Source: Halalkalibacillus halophilus DSM 18494
Lineage (GTDB): Bacteria; Bacillota; Bacilli; Bacillales; Alkalibacillaceae
Assembly (NCBI RefSeq): GCF_000423105.1
Contig: NZ_AUHI01000007.1
Span: 91,977-155,976 of the forward strand
DNA length: 64,000 bases
Direction of reading: 5' to 3'
Below the pieces are notes generated by a model, which was given only the letters and a program-made list of their open reading frames with translations, did no database searches and was not told the DNA's origin. Numbering within the stretch: the stretch's first letter is position 1; each line of letters opens with the position of its first letter. A program made the position numbers and the translations under genes. Below, piece by piece: positions 59,806 to 64,000 of the stretch.

Positions 59806-60732
59806 TTAGTCTAATGAAACGCTGTCGCTAAATCGTTCGTATGTTTCAGCAACAATCTCATATTCAGAATGCTCAGCTTCTGTAATTTCATCCCATGTGT
59901 AAACATCATTCATAACTTGAATCATTTCTTCATCTTCGTTAAAGGATAAGAATGCTTCACGAATTTCATCAACTAGTTCGTCATCTAATTCATCAATGAC
60001 AGAAATCGTATCGTTTGGAATGTCATCAGTATAGTCAATTACATCTAACTCATCAAAGATGTCTGGATAATCTTCTTCTAGGTTTTCACGAACATCTTCA
60101 AAAGTTGTTGCAACATCTGCATCCCCATCATAGACAGCAATCGCAGCTGTGTCGTGCCCACCAACTTGAACGGTATCACCGAACCAGTTACTAGTAAGAT
60201 CACTTTGAGAATCAATTTCGAAACGGTCCATTAATTGAGAGGCTGGGAATAAGAAACCTGAAGTAGAAGTTGCATCAGCATACGCCCATGTTGCTCCTTC
60301 TAAGTCTTCTAAAGATTCAATACCAGAATCAGAACGAACCACATATTGTGCACGGTAAGTGTCTGAGCCGTGACGTACGGATTTAAGTATTACTTCGACA
60401 TCATAGTCGTCGTTTGCAATGACATAACCGAATGCAGGAATGAATCCGATATGTACTTGACCTGAGCCCATTGCTTCTACGAGTGCATTGTAGTTAGTCA
60501 TTGTACGTGGTTCTACGTCGCGTTCAAGGATTTCTCCAAGACGATCAGCTAAAGGTTCTACTGTGTCTGCAATTTCATCTGAGTCTTGTGACGGTACAAA
60601 GCCCATTACTAACTCATCTGGGTTGATACTTTCTTCATCTCCACCATCAGCATCTCCATTATCGGAGTCGCCGCATGCTGCTAAAACAAGGATTAATAAA
60701 GCTGCAGCAGTTAACAAAAGTAACTTCTTCAA
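59806..60732 (-). CDS. phnD: Phosphonate/phosphite-binding lipoprotein
   Basis: 308 residues with lipobox LAAC at Cys20, an acidic linker, and the PhnD fold (VMGFVPSQDSDEIADTVEPLADRLGEIL, HIGFIPAFGYVIA, YADATSTSGFLFPASQLM). It presents the ligand to the importer. The start is TTG behind AAGGGGGC. No phosphonate-degrading genes are present, so the ligand could be phosphonate, phosphite or another phosphorus compound. Confidence 0.9.
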   Translation of the reverse strand: MKKLLLLTAAALLILVLAACGDSDNGDADGGDEESINPDELVMGFVPSQDSDEIADTVEPLADRLGEILERDVEPRTMTNYNALVEAMGSGQVHIGFIPAFGYVIANDDYDVEVILKSVRHGSDTYRAQYVVRSDSGIESLEDLEGATWAYADATSTSGFLFPASQLMDRFEIDSQSDLTSNWFGDTVQVGGHDTAAIAVYDGDADVATTFEDVRENLEEDYPDIFDELDVIDYTDDIPNDTISVIDELDDELVDEIREAFLSFNEDEEMIQVMNDVYTWDEITEAEHSEYEIVAETYERFSDSVSLD

Positions 60733-60776
60733 AATTGTTGCCCCCTTAATAATTTAGAAAATTTTTGAACAATTTA

Positions 60777-60805
60777 ATTATAATTAACATCTTGATTTTA
60801 TACAA
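60777..60805 (-). promoter_or_regulatory. sigma-A promoter of phnDCEE
   Basis: On the minus strand TTGTAT, 17 bases, TATAAT, about 45 bases before the phnD start. I see no convincing PhoP direct repeats upstream. Confidence 0.6.
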
Positions 60806-60849
60806 CATAATTTTGAAAAATATGATGAATATTTACGAATTCTTAACAA

Positions 60850-60883
60850 ATAAAGTGACACAATCTGAATTGTGTCACTTTGA
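60850..60883 (-). terminator. intrinsic terminator of yizC-like gene
   Basis: AAAGTGACACAA / TTGTGTCACTTT perfect 12-base stem, followed on the minus strand by ATTTGTT. Confidence 0.75.
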
Positions 60884-60891
60884 GGGGAAAT

Positions 60892-61077
60892 TTAGCGATG
60901 GTCAGATAATTCTTGTTCTAGTTGTTGAAGCTCTTGTTGTTCTTCTGGAGAACATTGCTCATATGCAGATTGAATACATTGGTGAATCGTTTCTAATTCT
61001 TTTTCTTTATCTTGCTGGTTCATTCCGGGTAGACTCTGCATAGCTTGTTTTGCTTGATTTAGGAATTTATTTTCCAT
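60892..61077 (-). CDS. yizC: DUF3813-type small helical protein
   Basis: 61 residues, Gln/Glu-rich and helical, no membrane part (NQAKQAMQSLPGMNQQDKEK, SAYEQCSPEEQQELQQLEQE). It resembles the DUF3813 family that includes B. subtilis YizC, also encoded next to yitU. Start ATG comes two bases after the stop of the 38-residue gene upstream, whose end contains the AAAGGAGGAT site, so translation is coupled. Function unknown. Confidence 0.65.
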   Translation of the reverse strand: MENKFLNQAKQAMQSLPGMNQQDKEKELETIHQCIQSAYEQCSPEEQQELQQLEQELSDHR

Positions 61078-61079
61078 GT

Positions 61080-61196
61080 TTAAAATCCTCCTTTAGAATA
61101 TTTTTCTTGCTCTTTCTTTTTTCGCTCAGCATCGCGAAAAGCGGGAGATTTTTTGTTCGACTTCTGATCATCACGTTTCGTTTGCTTATGATTCAT
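61080..61196 (-). CDS. Small basic protein, function unknown
   Basis: 38 residues, MNHKQTKRDDQKSNKKSP... with one third Lys/Arg and no hydrophobic core. ATG is behind a strong AGGAGG at 8-9 bases. It ends just before yizC and carries the yizC ribosome-binding site in its last codons. No family recognised; a disordered nucleic-acid- or spore-associated protein is possible. Confidence 0.6.
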   Translation of the reverse strand: MNHKQTKRDDQKSNKKSPAFRDAERKKKEQEKYSKGGF

Positions 61197-61222
61197 CGAT
61201 CGTTTCCTCCTTAAAAGCAAAA

Positions 61223-61257
61223 TAAAAACCCTGAACATGCAAAGCACGTTCAAGGTT
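61223..61257 (-). terminator. intrinsic terminator of yitU
   Basis: On the minus strand ACCTTGAACGTGC / GCATGTTCAGGGT stem, followed by TTTTTATTTTG. Confidence 0.75.
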
Positions 61258-61302
61258 AGTTTGTTACATTATAAGCGTTCTATAATGGTAAATGTTTCTT
61301 AT

Positions 61303-62142
61303 TTAATTTTTTGGAGTTAATATAGGTGTTTTTAAATTTAGGTATTCTTCTAAGAATTGTGCAACTCCATCTTCATAATTGGAGAGGGTGATTTGATTAG
61401 CCATCGTTTTGAGTTCATCAATACCATTCCCCATAGCAACACCTATACCGGCATAATCAATCATCTCAAAGTCATTATCTTCGTCACCAAAAGCGATTAT
61501 TCTGTTTTTGGGAATGCCGTATTCTTCGGCAATCTTACGCACACCAATTGCTTTATGAAGATCTGAACGGATTACTTCAATTACGTGAAACGGTGCGCCC
61601 CATTTCCGGTGATCGATAATAGAAGCGTGTCGCTCTGTTAATACTTCTCTAATTTGATTCACTCGGTCATCATAAGGGTGAATTAAAACAGAAGAAGGAT
61701 CCTTCTCAACTTTTTGCTTTAAATTTCCGATCACAGGTGGAGCATTTAGTCCTACTTTAAAGAAATCTGTAATAGCATGATTGTTTTCATATTCTATATA
61801 AACTTCATCCATAATCTCTGCTAAAATATTTTGAACTCCCACATCATAACAAGTATCAAATATATCGTGTGCCACATCACGTGGTAAAGGAGTATGCATA
61901 TGATCCCAATCACCGATACGAGGGTGATGGATCAAAGCACCATTCATATTTACGATTGGTGTATCCAAATCCATTTGATAATAAAATTGTTTACTAACAC
62001 GAAATGGTCTACCAGTTGCAATTGCAACAACATGACCAGCTTCCCTTGCTGCTTTTATCGTTTCAAGCGTTCGTTCTGATACGATTTTCTCATCGTTTAG
62101 TAATGTTCCGTCTAAATCTAATGCAATTAAATGTTTCTCCAT
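61303..62142 (-). CDS. yitU: Cof-type HAD-IIB phosphatase YitU
   Basis: 279 residues of the Cof/HAD-IIB family: motif I ALDLDGTLLN (Asp9, Asp11), motif II ATGRPF, and motif IV AFGDEDNDFEMIDYAG. It is a cytosolic sugar- or flavin-phosphate phosphatase; Bacillus relatives dephosphorylate the flavin intermediate ARPP. Synteny with yizC, yitV and yitW supports the name. Confidence 0.87.
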   Translation of the reverse strand: MEKHLIALDLDGTLLNDEKIVSERTLETIKAAREAGHVVAIATGRPFRVSKQFYYQMDLDTPIVNMNGALIHHPRIGDWDHMHTPLPRDVAHDIFDTCYDVGVQNILAEIMDEVYIEYENNHAITDFFKVGLNAPPVIGNLKQKVEKDPSSVLIHPYDDRVNQIREVLTERHASIIDHRKWGAPFHVIEVIRSDLHKAIGVRKIAEEYGIPKNRIIAFGDEDNDFEMIDYAGIGVAMGNGIDELKTMANQITLSNYEDGVAQFLEEYLNLKTPILTPKN

Positions 62143-62270
62143 CTTTTCACCTCATTGTTAACGTCTCATTTGTATAGTATATGTTTGCATTATTTATTGT
62201 TTTAAAAAAAATCATATTATACAATTATACCACCAGTTTATTTTTTTGTCATGACTACACTGTTAGGATT

Positions 62271-62299
62271 TTGTAAATTGCTAATTGGCTTAAGATAAT
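62271..62299 (+). promoter_or_regulatory. sigma-A promoter of yitV
   Basis: TTGTAA, 17 bases, GATAAT, 36 bases before the start codon. Confidence 0.6.
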
Positions 62300-62335
62300 T
62301 TATTATTGTAATAAAGTGTTTAGGAGGCAAAATGA

Positions 62336-63100
62336 ATGTCAATTGTTATTGAAAGAAACATAATTGAACATATACCAGCTTTAGTTATACATGACCAGGA
62401 ACAACAAGCTGCTCCATTACCAGTGGTGATATATTTTCATGGTTTTACTAGTGCAAAAGAACAAAATCTTTCGATCGCTTATTTATTAGCTGAACAAGGG
62501 TATCGTGTCGTTTTACCGGACTCTCTTCACCATGGAGAAAGACGAGGAGACGTTTCTGACAATCAAGTACAATTTGATTTCTGGAAAATCGTAAATCAAA
62601 ATTTACAAGACTTACCAAAGCTGTACGAATGGTTAAATGAAGCAGCTTTGTTAGAGAAAAATCGTTTAGCTGTTGCAGGTACAAGTATGGGTGGCATTAC
62701 TACCGCAGCTGCACTAACCCAATATGATTGGATTAACGCTTCAGCAATTATGATGGGATCTGCTAAACTGGAAGACATGGCGAAGAATTTGCTAAAAGGA
62801 ATGGAAGAGCAAGGGATTGAAATTCCCCTTTCTCAACAGGATATTGATGCCCAATTGGCTGGACTGAAGATGATCGACTTTTCTAATCAATTAGAGAAAT
62901 TAGCTGACCGTCCGCTCTTTATATGGCATGGTGACCGTGATCCCGTTGTTCCTTACGCTCATGCGGAAGAACTATATCAATCCTTATCTGAAACTGGAGC
63001 GAAGGAACAAGTTACGTTTGTACGTGAAGCGAATCGTGATCATAAAGTTAGCAGGGATGCGATGTTACAGTTACGTAACTGGATGATTGCATATGTTTAG
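62336..63100 (+). CDS. yitV: Alpha/beta hydrolase (esterase) YitV
   Basis: 254 residues. The oxyanion HGFTSA is at about 37-42, nucleophile Ser in GTSMGG (about residue 120), Asp in HGDRDPVVPY and the last His in DHKVS. A serine esterase or peptidase of prolyl-oligopeptidase-like type; substrate unknown. ATG is behind TAGGAGG. It precedes yitW as in B. subtilis. Confidence 0.87.
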   Translation: MSIVIERNIIEHIPALVIHDQEQQAAPLPVVIYFHGFTSAKEQNLSIAYLLAEQGYRVVLPDSLHHGERRGDVSDNQVQFDFWKIVNQNLQDLPKLYEWLNEAALLEKNRLAVAGTSMGGITTAAALTQYDWINASAIMMGSAKLEDMAKNLLKGMEEQGIEIPLSQQDIDAQLAGLKMIDFSNQLEKLADRPLFIWHGDRDPVVPYAHAEELYQSLSETGAKEQVTFVREANRDHKVSRDAMLQLRNWMIAYV

Positions 63101-63174
63101 AGCTTTTTATACTTTAAAATTATTATAAAACATGTTTATAATAAGGGAGAGAACCTTTGAAGGAGGAACTATCA

Positions 63175-63486
63175 ATGGATAAAGAATTAGAAGAAAATCT
63201 CTGGGGTGCGATGGAGAACGTAATTGATCCGGAACTAGGGATTGATATCGTGAACCTTGGTTTAGTTTACGGCATAGATTTAGATGATGCAGGCGTTGCA
63301 ACAGTTACTATGACATTAACTGCGATGGGTTGCCCGTTAGCCGCTACTATTGAACAAGATGTAAAAGATGCTTTATCAGAACTACCTGAAGTAGATGATG
63401 TAGAAGTAAATATTGTATGGAATCCGCCTTGGACAAAAGATCGCATGTCACGATATGCGAAAATTGCACTTGGTATTCCAGACTAA
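63175..63486 (+). CDS. yitW: YitW-type MIP18/DUF59 iron-sulphur assembly protein
   Basis: 103 residues from ATG 63175, behind AAGGAGG at 8 bases. VIDPELGIDIVNLGLVYGI and LTAMGCPLAATI with the reactive cysteine are diagnostic, as is VWNPPWTKDRMS. Relatives (SufT, MIP18) help mature iron-sulphur proteins. The six codons before it in the frame start at TTG and overlap the site. Confidence 0.88.
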   Translation: MDKELEENLWGAMENVIDPELGIDIVNLGLVYGIDLDDAGVATVTMTLTAMGCPLAATIEQDVKDALSELPEVDDVEVNIVWNPPWTKDRMSRYAKIALGIPD

Positions 63487-63494
63487 ATAAACGA

Positions 63495-63537
63495 AAAAAT
63501 CCTACTCGGCTAATATTACCGGGTAGGATTTTTATTA
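63495..63537 (+). terminator. intrinsic terminator of yitW
   Basis: AAAATCCTACTCGG / CCGGGTAGGATTTT stem with T-run. Confidence 0.85.
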
Positions 63538-63554
63538 TGTGCTTTCAGGTTTAC

Positions 63555-63671
63555 ATCCATAAATGTTGCACTATATCCATAAATCATGTGCCTTATCCAT
63601 GAGAATTTATTTTTATCCGGAAAAGTCAATCATTTATCCACGAAACTCAGTATAAATCCTTGGATATCCAC
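63555..63671. repeat. 20-base-phased word array D (word TATCCAT/TATCCAC)
   Basis: ATCC words start at 63555 (ATCCAT), 63575 (ATCCAT), 63595 (ATCCAT), 63615 (ATCCGG), 63636 (ATCCAC) and 63656 (ATCCTT), steps of 20 or 21; one extra ATCCAC is at 63666, half a step on. The word is the reverse complement of that in array A (TGGATAT). It lies after the yitW terminator and stops close to the IS256-type end. Confidence 0.75.
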
Positions 63672-63688
63672 GAATCTTTCTTTTTTTC

Positions 63689-64000
63689 GATTAAGTCCAT
63701 ATAATTGTGTAAAAAGAAAAGGGTCTCATCAATCCTTATGTTACAATGTTTTCACCGTAAAAACATAACAGGAGGAATTGATGATGACCCAACTTCATAT
63801 TAACGTAGATTACGAGGAATTGAAAGCAGAGCTGATGGAGTCGAATCTCGGAGCCGTATCGAAATCATATATCGTCATTATGATGAACGCTTACATGGAG
63901 ATGGAGCGAGATCAATACGTACAAACAACGAAATATGAACGACACATGGACCGACAAGATTACCGCAATGGCTACTATTCCCGGGACTATGTCACAGGTT
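63689..64000 (+). mobile_element. IS256-family insertion sequence, left end
   Basis: The stretch from 63689 (GATTAAGTCCATATAATTGT and GTAAAAAGAAAAGG after it) is very like the terminal repeat of IS256-type elements as I recall it. A transposase gene begins 92 bases inside. The right end is beyond the window. It sits right beside array D. Confidence 0.75.
63781..64000 (+). CDS. IS256-family transposase, N-terminal part
   Basis: The first 73 codons of a transposase, cut off by the window edge. MMTQLHINVDYEELKAELM is followed by YEREMDR-like RHMDRQDYRNGYYSRDY, the (R)xGYRNGYYSR signature of IS256/Mutator transposases. It moves the element by a DDE mechanism, whose catalytic residues lie past the edge. 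AGGAGGAATTG precedes ATG 63781 or 63784. Confidence 0.88.
   Translation, partial: MMTQLHINVDYEELKAELMESNLGAVSKSYIVIMMNAYMEMERDQYVQTTKYERHMDRQDYRNGYYSRDYVTG

Noticed and set aside
63695..63700. GTCCAT as the next word of array D
   Set aside because: It falls inside the apparent IS256-type terminal repeat, where the same bases are expected.
1..64000. tRNA, rRNA or other structured RNA genes
   Set aside because: I found no cloverleaf-like or rRNA-like stretch by eye; a covariance-model search could still find small RNAs.

Overview
The window is a stretch of chromosome from a low-GC, spore-forming member of the Bacillaceae. The signs are Shine-Dalgarno sites of the AGGAGG type, ComK, a complete gerP spore-coat operon with a sigma-K-type promoter, a sigma-B-type promoter, and PerR-, FadR- and LexA-type boxes. 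Gene order repeatedly matches Bacillus subtilis: hmoB-pbpF-hemEHY, yhfH-yhfI-lplJ-lcfB, comK, yhjD-yhjE-addBA-gerPFEDCBA-yisL, and yitS-yitT-ipi-like...yizC-yitU-yitV-yitW. Many proteins, especially secreted ones, carry acidic linkers, which suggests a salt-tolerant or moderately halophilic relative (inference). No rRNA, tRNA or CRISPR locus was seen.

Layout. 1-5.3 kb: end of a YitT-type protein, an M20 amidohydrolase, a ferritin-like protein with a sigma-B-type promoter, and the liaFSR cell-envelope stress system. 5.5-16 kb: heme-degrading HmoB, penicillin-binding protein PbpF, the late heme genes hemEHY behind a PerR box, then yhfH, yhfI, lipoate ligase and acyl-CoA ligase (FadR box). 16-19.4 kb: an uncharacterised three-gene ABC importer and comK. 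19.5-30 kb is accessory: an amine oxidase, an Msr-like ABC-F ribosome-protection gene preceded by an ErmD-type leader peptide and an attenuator, acetyltransferase, small membrane proteins and lipoproteins, a YkqA-like cyclotransferase, a serine hydrolase and a MaoC protein. 30-41.7 kb: yhjD (LexA-like box), yhjE, the AddAB recombination nuclease and the gerP operon. 41.7-50 kb: membrane proteins DUF418/DUF2157, a GntR-ABC exporter operon, a glutathionyl-hydroquinone-reductase-type protein and ornithine aminotransferase. 50-64 kb: YisL, an amylase-like protein lacking the usual catalytic residues, DegV, YitT, a BsuPI lipoprotein, D-amino-acid transaminase, a phnDCEE importer, yizC/yitU/yitV/yitW, and the left end of an IS256-family element.

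The most unusual structure is non-coding. Four intergenic regions (about 5.32, 22.49, 39.12 and 63.55 kb), each next to the end of a transcription unit, hold arrays of a short 6-9 base word repeated every 20-21 bases, with each locus using its own word. Three of the four have 12-14 base spacers of mostly unrelated sequence; the array at 39.1 kb has become a regular 40-base repeat. I know of no named element that fits. A second notable find is the macrolide-type leader peptide in front of a chromosomal Msr-like gene. Coordinates of starts were chosen from ribosome-binding sites, so several differ from the longest open frame.
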